A DNA stretch of 64,000 bases, taken from Helopsaltes ochotensis (taxonomy: Eukaryota > Chordata > Aves > Passeriformes > Locustellidae). A program made the translations under genes and the position numbers. Below are positions 36,969 through 50,235 of this stretch, piece after piece (the stretch's first letter is position 1; each line of letters begins with the position of its first letter). The notes below the pieces were generated by a model. It made no database searches, was not told where the DNA came from, and saw only the letters and a program-made list of their open reading frames with translations. The DNA lies in the NCBI GenBank assembly GCA_013400155.1, contig VXBM01000417.1, forward strand, positions 264,142 through 328,141, in the 5' to 3' direction.

Positions 36969-39340
36969 AATACAAGAAGATTACAGAGAGCTGCACGCAC
37001 AAAGTTTCAAAGCACAGTTGGGCTCTGGAAAATTGCTAGAAAACCAGTGTGATAATGAACCATGTTTATTGCATCCCAGAGGGTACCATTTCCAATGCAC
37101 TCGGCTTACAGTGAGCAGATGAATCCCCCATTTGCTAATGCCACAGGTCCAATCCAGAACTCAGACTTGTTTTTACCTGGCTCTGCAGCATGTGAAATAA
37201 CAATTGTTAAGTTAGCGCTTGACTAAAGAGGCAGGTGAGCAAGCGGGGGAAGAACAACAGAGGCGGCTGTCCCTGTTGAGATTATTTTATACACAGAATG
37301 GCACCTGCAGGAAAGTACAGTGATTCTCATTTGTTAGAATAAACATTAGCTTGTTAATAATACAGAACTCAGAGAATAGTCGGCAAAATATCTGTCCCCT
37401 CAAGCAGAACAAGTTACACAGGGGACAGTTTCTGCCCTTGAGAATCGATGGGAATTGATTTAAAGGAACTGCAGCCCTGTTAAAGAAGATCTGCAGTGGA
37501 ATGGCAGATCCTTGTTTGCTAATCTAACATGATCCCTATTACGGGATGTTCTGTGAGTCAGAAATTACCTCAGAAACAAAATGTACCAATTTTTAGGTTG
37601 CTATGGGCATATACCAAGGCTGTGGAATGATGAAGTAAAATCAGCTGAAGTAAAATCAAGATATGACAGCTGTCTTTAATAAAATTCCTGCTTTGCAATT
37701 GAGAAAATTACTTCAGTGTTTGCATTTTTAAGTCAGTTTTCCATCTCAACTATAGAAGTTATCCCATATCCAGGTGTTATGCAAAAGAATTGTTTAGTTT
37801 TCTACTATGACATGAATAAAGAAAGCTTCTTAGATAACCTGATCATTGCCTTTTCTCATTGGTGTTGTTTCCATATGAGACTCATACACACAAGAGAAAA
37901 ATGCCAGCAAGGAAAAACATCCCAACAGTATCTAGTAAACTTTGTTAACCTTTCTGAGTGAATCTTTTGAAGAAAACAGACCTGTCATGATATGCTACAC
38001 ATATGGATCATGCATGAGGTTATGGATAACTCCACAGTGTTTTCTGCTGAAATCAGGATGACACTGTCTGCTACTAAACAACCAAGATTTGATGATAACG
38101 TCTAATATAACTGGAAGTCTTTCAGCAGTAGTTTCCATGAGGAGCTGAGTGACAGAATACCTGAGCATGAACAAAGGCTATGAAGGCTCACCTACTCTAA
38201 AGCTTCACGGCTCTTTCCTAATTATAAGGCTTCTACCACATCTACTGATCTCCATTTTCCCTATTTTTTTTTCCTGCTCTATGCCTTTACACTCTCCCAT
38301 GTGTGTGTTCCTCAGTTGTGCATGAAGAAGTGGATGTGAGGATTATTAGCAATAAAGGAACACACACCTGCAAATCCACTATTTGCTCATGGACATACTG
38401 TGTGAGAAACTGAGAGCATGAGAAAATGCACAGCCAGTTGAAAAACAGCAAGCCTATAATACTTCCTATACAGAAAAGACCATCTTTTGAGCCTATTCTA
38501 AACTTTATATTTCTTGTGGAAGCCATCTGAGATTTATCCTCCATAAAGAAGGCAATAAGGTTCTCTGACCCATAATCTGTTATAAAGATCTATCATTTCT
38601 AAATCTAATGATCACTGGCATAACTGCCATACAAAATCCTTGTCCCCCAGGCCTTAGTTTGAGACACTTTGTATCTCATTGCTAATAAACAACTCCTGTC
38701 AATAGCAACAAAGTTATATCTAAGAAGTATCTTTCACTGTCTCCCTGTGTTTCAGTTAGTTTGTAACACATAAAGAATTTTCTCAGTCAAGGTCTTTCCC
38801 TGAGGAGAGAGTAATCGCACCCTTAATAGTATTTTGGCATCAAGGTTTGTTGGTTTGAGTTTTGGGGTTAAAAGACTCTGCTCCTCCTTTTGTCCACTGA
38901 AACAGCAGGGGCAGTTTTTCCACAGTGTTTCACAAACATCTCTTAAGCTTGGCCGGAGGAATCATCCTTTTGCTTTCCTGTCATTTGCATCTCTGGCCTC
39001 CTTGCTAAGGTCACTAGGGGAGATGCTTCCACAATAAAATATGTGTACAGATTACTCACATGTGTGCCCTGTGCAGCCTTACTGGAGGGGGCTGCGGCAT
39101 CATCCCACCTGAAAATTCTGTATCAGGAGGGTCCCAAGCCAGAGCTCTTGCTGAGTCCCATGTTGCTGTAATTGTGTCGCAACAAGTACCAGAGTTGTTA
39201 ACTATTAAACCACACTTTCATTCTTGCTGAAATTTATCAAATTGTGAGTGTACTAACCTACACTGTTTCTGATGATGAAAAAAATTAAGTGCTTTGCTGA
39301 TCACAAGCCTTCCATTATTCAGTTATTTCTGTAAGCAAAA

Positions 39341-39358
39341 TTATTATTATTATTATTT
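39341..39358. repeat. (TTA)6 microsatellite
   Basis: Six TTA-type units in a row in the repeat-poor block. Short and unremarkable. Confidence 0.8.
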
Positions 39359-41376
39359 AACCTTCTGCTTCATGTCAAAGTAGCTAAAATCTACCTGTGT
39401 GTTAAAAGCATTGAAAACCAGTATTTTCTTCATTCATTCACTCAGTTCTTAGTGCTGTTGCTAAATGCAGCATGTTTTTTATTACAGCAATTTCTCCAGC
39501 ATGAAGAGTTGCACAATCAGTACAGTCACCTCAAAACTGAAATTTACTGCTGCTGAATAGAATGACTTTTTAGTTATGATGAATAAATGACCAGAAGGAA
39601 AATCTGGCCAGTTTTACATTGGTAACTAAAGCTGTATTAACCCTAGTAATCCTCTTTAAAATACAACTCCTTGCATACATGAAACAAATCAAACAGATAA
39701 ATGTTTCACAAGATGAATGATGAAAGCTTCGCTAGGATGAATTTTCTAATGTTGCACTTGGGCTGCAACATTGCACTTCTCCTAGTTCTCTCTTTTCCAG
39801 TGTGGGTATCTCATTGAACACAGCTAACAGTGGCTTTTTTTTTTTTTAATCTCCTGAACTGATTAATGTTTGCTCACAGGACCTTGATTACTGTATTACA
39901 AGCCACAGATTTGCAAGATTAAAAATGTCTGTTGAATTAATTAGCTGCAAATCAACCTAGGCGCAGCTCGACAAGTTCCAAGCAGTTCCAATAAAATAAA
40001 AAAGGAGGAATCAATAGCAACCACAAATACATGACAATATGTTGGCACTTTGTGACTATAAATAGTGGCAGCTGCCCTCTCTGCTGACAAAGGAATATTT
40101 TTCATTGTCCATACAGTGCTGTCTAAAGGCTAAATCCTGCCTAGATTGGTGTGGCAATCTCACCGATAGCTAAAGTGTTCTCAGTGAAATATGTCCCATG
40201 GGCCAGCCCAATAACCCAGGGAGAGCTGGAGCTGGAAACAAGCTGCCTGCTTTGTCTTCACTTTCAGCCAGAGTGAACATCACAGGGCTGGTGCCAGGGG
40301 TGATCGCGGCCCATGTGGATGCTGGCTGACAGGAGGACGATGTGTGTCCCCAAGTGGAAATTCAGGGAATGATGTTGAAAGTAATTAGAGACTACTTTTG
40401 AACTTTTCTTCTGTAGTTACTGCCATTGTCTTCCCAGTCATGACGATTTTAGATCTCTCTGACCATATAACAGATCGTCTTGGAAACCTACTGGCTTTTT
40501 CAATCATTGTCCTCAGTGCTGAATGGTGACACAGGTCAGGAACTCTGACCTGTGACATGTATCTGAACTTCAGAGAAGCAAGTGCCTTCACTGGCTAGGA
40601 GTCTCTTCCCCAGCTGCATAAAATTTAAAATTAATTATTTTCAAATATTGTCTGAGAAACAGTCTGGGACTGACACACAATAATGCAGAACATTGAAAAA
40701 AGCATCAGTAGTTGGAATTTCAGAAATGGTTACTGCATATGTATGGTACATTTAAACTGACAGGAGTATCATTTTCTAATACATGCGTTTGAAATTTATC
40801 TTCAGTATGTAATCTGTGCAAGAGCAAGTCTTTCCTTCTGACAGTTTGCATCATGAAACTGCATGTGTTGGATAACAAACCCAATTAGCAGTCTTCAGTC
40901 AAAATGCAAGTAAACCATCCTAATTATTGCAGGTTATTTCCCTCATAAACTACTGACAATGATAACTGATAGTGAAACAAATACAACCAACATTACATTA
41001 CATGAAACAAAAGTTTAATTGCTTCTTTTGCCATTTTTCTATAAGATTTTTTCTTGATTAAGTAAATGTGATAAATCCTTTTTTATTTTACACAATTATC
41101 CCTGCTCTATATATTTACCAAAATATTTAAGATATGAAATATAGCATTAGACATATTTTCTCCATAACTTTTTCTTAAAGTGCTGGCACACTAAATCACA
41201 AGGCTGTTTCCAATAATGATTGGAATGTATTTTCTAATAATATAATTTTCTTTTTTGCAGTTACCACTTGGTTATCCTTGATGACAATTTTCCTGATCCA
41301 TTTTTTTTTTTGTTTTAGGCTTAGGATTTAAATGAATTGTAAGACTGAATCCTAATAGAATCTCAGGACTCACTGT

Positions 41377-41440
41377 TGTGTGTATACACAAACACACACA
41401 CACACATATATATATACACACATGTATATATATAAATACA
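41377..41440. repeat. Compound (CA)n/(TA)n microsatellite
   Basis: TGTGTGTA, then ACACAAACACACACACACAC, then alternating TATATA and CACACATG blocks. It is pure alternating purine-pyrimidine over long stretches, a type that can adopt Z-DNA or cruciform forms and is likely polymorphic. Confidence 0.8.
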
Positions 41441-44400
41441 TTTGAAACTGTAATTTTTTTTTCCCAAGCATGAGATAAGGTCCTACTATTTTTACTATGG
41501 TAAAACCAAACACTTTCACATAGAGCATTCATTATAGCGTGCTGTGGACACTGAATGTCTTACATTCACCATAACCTGGGCAATTTGCACACAACCATGG
41601 TTCAAATGTACTGTCCAGAGAAACTGTCTGCTCCACATGCTTTGCTAGATAGCACAGAGCCTGTTTGCCTTTTGCTCAGCCCAAACTGATCTCCATTTGG
41701 CAAAGAAACTGGGATCTCAAAGTGTATGAAACTTGGGCTCAGGGAACTACAGATAAGCTACAAGTGTAGCTCTGGTGTCCATACAAAGTCTGCCTGAGCT
41801 CCAAAGAAAAACTACGTGAATGTGGCCAGAGCAGCACACAGTGCATTAATAGATGTAATTCAAGGCAGCATGTAGAGATTTAGGCTTTGTCACAGTGCTG
41901 ACCATGTTCGTACAGCTTTTGGTCAGGTTGTAAGGTGAGCAAAGTGATTTTGCTTCTGCCCCAGATGTTTACTGCAGACATCACTCTGGCTGGGTGTAGG
42001 CAATGGCACCGAATGTGCTCAACAATTTCAGAGTCCTCAAAACTAAAGGGACTGAACACATCAAAATGCTAGAAGTATGGCTACACTGCACATGTCTACA
42101 TTTGCATGTCCACATTTACATTTTCCACAAAGAGGAAGAACAGTTCAAAATATGAGGCAGGGTGCATTGCCCTTTTCCTCACCAGCGTGCAGCCCTATAT
42201 CCTTCCCCTGAGAGATAGCAGCTAAAGATATGAATCATCGCTAGCTGGAGAGATCACTGTATCTGGCTCTCTCCCCAATCTCTGCTTACCACCAATTTAC
42301 TTCTGGAAAAGCCCTCATGAGTATTTCAGTGCAAAGCTCCATCTGATAGCACCACAGAGGACCCAATTCTTTTGGGTAAGATCGGCAGGAGAATACCTGC
42401 TCAGAGGATCCTGGCAGGCTTAGGTGGAAGATAGGAGCTAAGCTAACTTTGTGCTGTGAAGACCAAGTTGTATCTGATCAAGTCCAGGAGGAAAATTTTA
42501 GTTCCTTGAACATCTGGCATTAAAAATGTTGAGGAGCTCCTAGTTAGTGCAGTTTGGAGGAACACAGTACTAGCCTGAGACCCCTGACATGCCTGCACCA
42601 ACCTCTGCACCTGTGCTGCAATGTGCCAGGTAACTGGTCCCCAAGAGGTGTGGCTCTCATCCAGCCCATGCACAAGGTTTTCCTCTGTTTTGTGAGCTCT
42701 TTGGTGCATGAGGTGGGGGAGAGAGTGCTGGACTATGACCAGGCCTTGCCCTGAGCAGACTTGCTGCGCACAAACACAGTCTATGCCTTGCCTTAGCACT
42801 GTGGTATGTCTCTGCAGGCTCTTTTAGACATTCAACTAGCAGCTTTTTTACCTTGAGGAAATCACTGATCTGTGAAATTCTGTTTTGCAGTACCGTTACA
42901 CGCTAGGTGGCTGAGTGGACACACCTATTTCATGCTAAAAAATGCTTTGTGAGGTTTAATTCAGTGGAGAACTACCTGAAACCCAACGCTTTGTTAAAAA
43001 AGATGTGGGTTTTCCTATAGCAGAACAGATCTTGTGCTGAAAAGCTGCAAGCATTCCTAGAGCTGCAACCTGCCAGAAGCATTTTCTTCCAAAGTTATTT
43101 CCTCGGAAATAAGAGGCTGAAACCTACAGATAGAGAAAACTTACAGCAGTCATATATTTCTTTCTATGAATGTTGCATTTTCTCACATTGACGAATCTGT
43201 TACTTTTTAAAATTTATTCCAACCATTCCTTGAAATGAAATTTTTGGTTACACTTTAAAGTTTCTTGGCTGGTTTTATTTTATGCTACCCTGCATGTAGA
43301 AGTTGAGATTTGATCTTTCTCTCAGTTGGTCACTTATATCACAATTTCTTGTAAATCTTTCTTTGCCCGAGGATTCAGAGGAGGCACATGGTTTACTAGT
43401 GGGTACATAAGATCCTCTGCATAAGAATGAAATGCTAGGTATTTAGAGCAAAATGTTAGTACAGGAGCCAAGCTTACAGAGTCAGAAAAAGTTCCTTTTA
43501 ATGAATGTACTGGTCAGGAATTGGCTTTTGTAAGGATCACTGGAAATGACTGGTTTCAGAGACATTTTTCAAAGTCTTTTTAAAAGAATCACAAAACAGC
43601 AGCTCAGTCAAAGTGGGCCTATTCTTGAATGTTTGAACTAAAAAGGGAAGAATAAGAAATCTTTGATTCATGCTGAGTCAGCACTAAGATTAGCCTATGT
43701 ATTTCAGGTTGAGCCAAGAGCCGTGCTGGCTATTCAGCATTAAGCAAATCTCCAGCCGAGTTCAGTTGGGAGTGAAGAGGAGACATCCACTACCATGGTC
43801 TCAATTCATGTAGTTCACTCTAGGCCAGGGCCTGATTTTGACATATTCATACCAGTGAAGAAATCTCACCAAAGTCCTGCACTAAGGTTGCTGAGGTAAA
43901 ACAAATGGTGCCAGGGGATCCCTCGTATGTTAAAACTGCTTTGTAAATGATCTCTTAATCAGTGACACCATTCCCCTAACTTTGCATGAACAAGGTTTTG
44001 TAATGTCATCTCTGTCTCTCCTGTAATGAAGTCTGCTCATTCTCACCAGATGTGAGAAATCATCTCAGAAGCAGACCACTCAGCAATTTGCAGCCAAGTG
44101 AAAATGATGGCAGAATTTGTTTTAAAAAAATTATTACATGTGAACTGCAGTAATCTGTTGTGCCATTCTTTTTTTTTCTTTTTTTAATTTCCAGATATAA
44201 AACAATCTGTTCTCATTTTGCATTTTATCTCTTTTATCAGAATAAAGAGGAATGGATTCAATGCCATAATGAAAAGACATCGTGCTATAAACAATCAAGG
44301 GAAGATTTTATAACTTAATGTCTCTGGTATACAAATGGCTGTTTGCCACTTATTCCATTTGGCTTTCTGCTGAGAGCATGGGCTCTATGTGAGCCAGTAT

Positions 44401-46214
44401 AATTGCTACAAGTAGCGAAATTAAATGGCTTATTGTGTATTTAGACAATTCTTCCCATGTCCTGCATTGTTACAGTGCAGAATTAGCAATTGCGGCGTTG
44501 GGCTGGTGGATTCATGGACATGTGTTGCGATTACTTTCATCACACACATCTTGTAGGGGTGTAACTTACATAGGCTTGTTTAGATGGACGCACAGGTGCA
44601 ATTTACTCTGCTTCCCACCATGCACAGGAGTAAGAGAGGCAGCAGCAGGACCCCAGGAATCTGCTGAAGTCTTTTCCTTGGCATTGTGCAGGCAGTGCAG
44701 GGGGTGCAGAGTAAATCACAGCCTCTCAGCCACTCTGGATTGCACAGCTTCAGGCAGGGAGCAGAGAAAGGGCAGTGTCTTTGGAAGCTGAATCACTGGC
44801 AGAGCCAACTAAAACTCAGTACAGTGCCACTTTTAAGGCTCCTTAAAAGTGATATGATCAAATCACAAACACTTCAAACTCGTTTAATTTGTGTTCTAAA
44901 AACCCCAACAGTCTAGTTGTGAATATTTGCTGGCCAATAAAAAGTAAATGAGCATATTGCATGATTGGGAGTCCCTTTCCAAATAAAGTAGCACTTCTGT
45001 CTTTAGTACCACTTATGCATTGCTCTTTTGGGGAGATAATGATGTATTGGAAGGACCATCATATGTTTTAAACTAAAACAGATTTAATAGCTATTCATCA
45101 CATATTAAAAATTAAATTGCCAATAAAATGGTAATTTTTCTTTTCTGCTTAAAAGTTTACAAAATCGGGCAGATGAGGCTGAGCATTAAATTTTGGAAGA
45201 AAAAATTTCTCCAATTTTATAAAAACTAATTAATAGAAAATTTGTCGGTTTGACAACGGAAATATTGTTTATATATGCCATCAAGTCCATATAACCCAAG
45301 CAAAGAAACATTGTTCTGTCACAAGAAGCATATTTAAATTGACATAAAAAACCTGGAAATAAGTTTTTTTTCATTATTAAATATTCATGGAAAGAAAGTA
45401 TTGGACATATTTTTAAAGAACATTTTAAAGAAAATTTTTCCCATTACAGATCAAACAGTTTTTAAAATAAGTAAAAAGTTTTCTCTTACATTTTCTTACA
45501 TGTTTTCTGAATGAACATGGGTATGCATAACCTTTATTTAATTAGTAATAGTAGTTGAATTGTCTTTTCTGCAACAGACAAATCCACAACTCTCAAAATT
45601 TTAGGACCAAGTTTTTAAACAGACAAATTACCATTAGGTCTCCTGCTAAGTTTGTTTGGTTCATTAGAAATATGCTCCTGTAAGTCTTACTTCTATATGT
45701 GATTGCTTTTCTTTACCAGAATGCAAATATGAAAATAGGAACTTTTTTTGTTTTCCTGTATTCTGATATGAAATTTAAAAGGCCTGATTTTTTCATTATT
45801 TCAAAAGCAAACATTCAGTTTTTTTACAAGTCCTTTATTTAATTTTATTTTTGCTATTGCTGTCTCAGTTGCACTTTATTGATTTTAGAACGGTCTGTGG
45901 CAAAAAGAAGAGTGCATATCGATTATTAACTGTCCATAAGGCCATAATGGAATTTCAGCATGGACTATGTTTAATCTTGGTAATTTCTATAAAAAATTCT
46001 TTTAATGTGACTACTCACAGCAATGCAAATTATGAAACTGTCCATGTAGTCAACAGAGTGTTTGGATTTCAGTCACTGCCCTGTTCTCAGTGCAGGTAAC
46101 ACTGATGTTAGGAATGTAAGAGAGCAAGATTTTGGAGAGCAAATTTTGACTTTTTACCCCTGCCTCAAACCACCGGATTGAATTCTGAGGACAAGGTGTA
46201 CATAAATAGTGCTG

Positions 46215-46254
46215 CATATATATAAATATATATACACAAACACACATATATATG
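46215..46254. repeat. Compound (TA)n/(CA)n microsatellite
   Basis: ATATATATAAATATATATACAC, then AAACACACATATATATG. Similar in composition to the tract at 41.4 kb. Interrupted and short. Confidence 0.75.
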
Positions 46255-48956
46255 TCACTCTGCACTCACACCCTGCAGTAGTTTGCTTAAGACAAACAGT
46301 TTTGCAAATATTAATTAAAACAATTAAAAATGCTGTGAGCATAAAGAAAATAAATGCTAGGCATGAAAAACCACATGGATAAATAACACCTCTGTGTCCT
46401 TCCTTTGCAAACCAAATAGAAGCAAATCAAACAAACTCATCCCAAACCTTCTTCGGAAACCTCGCAATGCCAGCACTGGTGAAGACCTTAACCCTTTAAA
46501 TTCCATACAAAGCAACTTTTCTTCAGTTCTGTGAGTCTGTCCAAAGGGCTCACAGCTCTGAGGAAGAGTGAGATGATGAGAGGGACATCGGAAAAGGAGC
46601 AGCCCCACTGACAGCAGCAATGCTGCCCCTCTCCCCAGGAGGTGCTGGTGAGAGACTGAAGCTTGAGAAGGCTGCCCACTGTGCCTCACTCAGGCTTCAA
46701 TTTCTGGGTTTTTAAAGCAGCAGAAAACACTTCAAACTGTCTCCAAAAGAAACCCTCATATCTTGGATCATAGAGCTTACATTTGCCTTCTTTGTAAAGA
46801 AAAACAGCAATTCCCTTGTGTGAACTAGAATTTGATTCTGGAGTGAAGAGTCTATTGAATATGACAGGACAAAGGACTTGCTCCCAAAATCTTTTTTTAG
46901 TGGTTCTTGAAGTGGTATATTTTCTGAAAAAACATGAGTGCTTTTCTCTGAATAATCAGCTGTATCTCCATGGAGAAAAGGGTTATCACTTTGTAAAAAG
47001 CTTCAGGTTTGAACTATCAAAGATTTATTTTATTAAAAAAAATTATAGAGGCAGTTGGCCATTGCTTAATTTGAAAATACCTAAGAAACCCCTGAAGCAT
47101 AGGTTTTTTCTGATCTGTGTAAAGTTCCCTCTGCTTTGCAGATGCCTGCACTTCCACAGGTTTTTGTTGTGAGGAACTTGCCCCAGCAAAGAACAGGTAT
47201 CGAATATTTCACCAATAAAAAAAGTCAACATTAAAAATGGCTAATTGAACTCATACAAATAAACATAGTCTGTGTAACCTTGGCCGTTTCATAGTACAAA
47301 TATTTGTAATAGGAAAGACAGAAATTTACCCAGCAGCATACACAGCAGTAACTACACTGGATATATCTGACAGTGAAGATTACAATACCAATTATCAGGT
47401 CTTCTCCATCCTGACAATGCCATTTACAACAGTAACTCTTCAGTTCTGCTTTGCTCTCCTAAAATGGATGGAAATAGTTATAGCAAATTGTTTCGCATGG
47501 AATCACTTGGTGTTTTTACAAGCCACTTACATTTGAAGCAGGATCCACAGTTTATAGAGTATTATAAAAGTACCCATGTAGGCTTTCATATGGCATTACA
47601 CTGCAAAAAAAAAATCCATAATGTGTGAAAACCAGGTTTATGTAAACCTGCAAAAGCCATTTGATAAAATTCATGGACCAATTATTAAAATCTAAGCTAT
47701 AAAGAGAATGAAATGTATTAAAAGATTTGAGGTTTATAAAAAGTAACCTTTTATACCATATTTTACTTTACAAAAATATTGAAATAATCCATGAGTTTTT
47801 CACTCTGCACCAGCTTTAAAAAAAATACTATCAAATTTTGACTTGCACCTTTAATGCATCTGAAAGCACCATCAGGGGATACTTTTAACATAAAGTATAA
47901 TACCATTTACTAGATATAGGGAGGTATTTAAAACCCAAAAGCTTGCAGCAAAAGCACTCTATTACAAGAGATTCTAATTTTTAGACATATTTGGACACCA
48001 GTCTTGAACAGGCAGAAGAGGCTCTTCCACATAACTTGTTTATTTTGTACTTCCATGAATATACTTACTAAGAGGTGGCTGAAAGCCTTTAAAAGACATC
48101 ACTTTCACCACGGGTGGGAAAAATCAGAGCTGTCTCTACACATTGAGAGCTTGGTTGGTCTTTCCTGCTTCTTTTTCTGCTAGGGCTTGTGCCACTTGTT
48201 GTGTCCCTCGGGCAATATCATCCTTGCACTTATACGATGTTTGGCACTAGAAGGGTATGGCATGTCAGTCTCTTGTCACACCTGCGTACATTCACACACT
48301 GAATCATGCATTCTCAGTCCTGAAACAGAGGAGTTTCAGTGTGTTCAGCTCCTTGTAGTTTCTTCTGAAATATCTGAATGGGGTCCTCCAAAAAGTTTAG
48401 AATATGAAAACTATACTTCCTTGTTCTTTTACTTTTTTTTTTTTTTTGCAAATTGAACACTGAATCATGATTATCATTTAATGAATGTCACTACGTGCTA
48501 GAGCTCCTTATTTCTCCTCAAAACCAGAAGTGAGCTGCATAGAGTTTCTGTTGAAAATAACATTGAGAAGTTAAATTGCATTTAAAAAAGACTTTGAAAT
48601 TCCACAGAAAACAAACAGTTCTGGTAGTATTAATTTTAATGACCTAATTAATCAGAATTTAGCTTATTTTCCATTGACAGCCTTATAAACAGGATGATTT
48701 TTTTTATATTAGGAACTATTTTACAAACCTATTCTAACCTGAATGGTTGTTTTATGGAGTGTTGAAGACTATAAGCTCCTGTTTTTTGCCCCAGAAAAGT
48801 TTTCCTAACAGCAACACTGTGTGCTACAGTTTTGTTATTTTTGAAAAGGCTTTTTTTTTGTTTGTTTTTTTTGCCATTGATTATGGAAATATCAATCATT
48901 CATTTCTAAAATAAAATGCACTACTGGCTGAAGTTGAAAGCTCTGGTCAGAGCCTT

Positions 48957-48962
48957 TTTATT
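48957..48962 (-). terminator. XKR4: Candidate proximal poly(A) signal for XKR4
   Basis: TTTATT on the + strand is AATAAA on the - strand, 326 nt past the XKR4 stop codon. It would give a compact last exon of about 1.3 kb. The downstream G/T element is not obvious, so it may be unused or weak. Confidence 0.35.
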
Positions 48963-49288
48963 GGTTTGATTGTAAGTACTGTGCAGTCAGAGTTTCATAG
49001 CAGTAAAGGGTGGTGGGTGAGTTCCCCCAGCTGATGTAACTGATCTGTATGTGTGGGTCAGGGTTTGGGGTTTTTTGAGGCTTTCAAATGATGCTGCTGT
49101 ATCAGTGTCCTGCAGACAGACTGCACACAGTGGATCAAATGATAATCATGATGATGGCCAGACTAAGAACACTATAGCTTGCTGCTCTACTTGCAGTACG
49201 CAGTTTAGTTTTGTTCCTACAGCCCTACTGTCAACCCTTGATTTGGACTGTAACATCGGAGCTGCTTCAAGCTGTGTTTCTGCTTTGT

Positions 49289-50235
49289 TTACAATGTGGT
49301 TTCATATTCCAAGCGCTCCTGAATAAGGGCATCATCTTTATATTGTAGCCGTGGAGGAGCAGGGGAACATTCAAACGCTAAGATTGCCTTCCTCAGGCTC
49401 CTGTCCAACACGTGTCTCTCCCATGCTGGGTACCTGTTCCTGAACAGATCGATTTTAATGACAGACTCCTCAATCCGTGGTGGCCGGGATGAAGGTGTGG
49501 ATGGCGCAGTGGGTCTCACCTGAAACACAGGCACACACCCATCCCTCTCTGCAAATTTTTGATCCCGCTCGCTCGTGACACTCCGGTTGTTGGAGATGGA
49601 GCGTAGTGTGCTTGTGGCCACTTCTGGGGGAAGGGTGAAGGCAGTGGCGGGGTCCTCACAAGCACAGCTTGGTGACTGCCCAAACCTCGGTCCATTGGGG
49701 TGAAAGAAGGCATAGTACATTAGCATAAAAACAATGCCTGTTAAAAAGCTGCTGAACACTACACACAGTGCTGGTATGGCAAACGCATCAGAGATGGGAG
49801 GGGCCTTGTACAGATACCAGAGAACGCTCAAGGCGGTGTTTTCTAAAAGGATGACAAAATAGTAAATGAAAAGCCTACAGCGTGTCCTTCCTTCCTTGAC
49901 ATTGAACCAGCTGAAGATATAGATTATCCCAACAACCATGTCGAAAACTATCTCCTCCCATTTAGTGATGCAAAACTCTGTCTCGCAGTGAACGATCCAG
50001 AAGGTCATGATGCACCAGTGCAGCACGATGAAGATCCCAAAGTACAGCTGGAAAACCGAGGCAAACAGAGCAAAAGTAATGACCCTTGCTGCAATCGTGA
50101 AGAAATGCCAGCAAAACTGGATTATAACAGCCATATAACTGATGGGTTTCTTGTCATCACGGGAGTCACGGAGGGCCTTTTGGTAGGAAGCCAAAGCCCA
50201 AGCCAGGGATACAAGGGATGCTGCAGCAGTAAGAC
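49289..50235 (-). CDS. XKR4: XKR4 last coding exon (C-terminal about 315 residues)
   Basis: On the - strand an acceptor CTTTCCTCCTAG precedes GTCTTACTGCTGCAG at 50235. The frame (phase 2, completing a split Gly codon) then runs to TAA at 49291-49289. The first residues LTAAASLVSLAWALASYQKA are a hallmark of XK-related proteins and precede at least five hydrophobic segments. These include MAVIIQFCWHFF, VITFALFASVFQLYFGIFIV, IVFDMVVGIIYIFSWF, LFIYYFVILLENTALSVLWY and ALCVVFSSFLTGIVFMLMYY. A cytosolic tail of about 125 residues follows (SCACEDP, SRPPRIEESVIKID, AFECSPAPPRLQY, ending LEYETTL). The exon is nearly identical to mammalian XKR4. XKR4 is a plasma-membrane phospholipid scramblase that exposes phosphatidylserine after caspase cleavage in the tail. 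Only this exon is in the window. The tail contains several Asp residues, but I do not assign the cleavage site. Confidence 0.96.

Larger units (their letters stand above)
32300..49288 (-). other. XKR4: Repeat-poor block downstream of XKR4, possible very long 3' UTR
   Basis: This stretch of about 17 kb lies directly after the XKR4 stop codon on the - strand. It is AT-rich, with T/A homopolymer runs, and I recognise no CR1 or LTR copy, whereas the 32 kb to its left holds seven CR1 pieces. Vertebrate XKR4 transcripts are known to have long last exons. A single continuous UTR, or a short UTR plus constrained intergenic DNA, would both fit. No credible coding exon is seen. Simple tracts are listed separately. 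Confidence 0.4.

Noticed and set aside
42443..42799. 118-codon - strand frame in a GC-richer patch
   Set aside because: I considered a retrocopy or a hidden exon. No known protein is recognised, there is no poly(A) tail, and it lies in the putative XKR4 3' UTR. Left unassigned.
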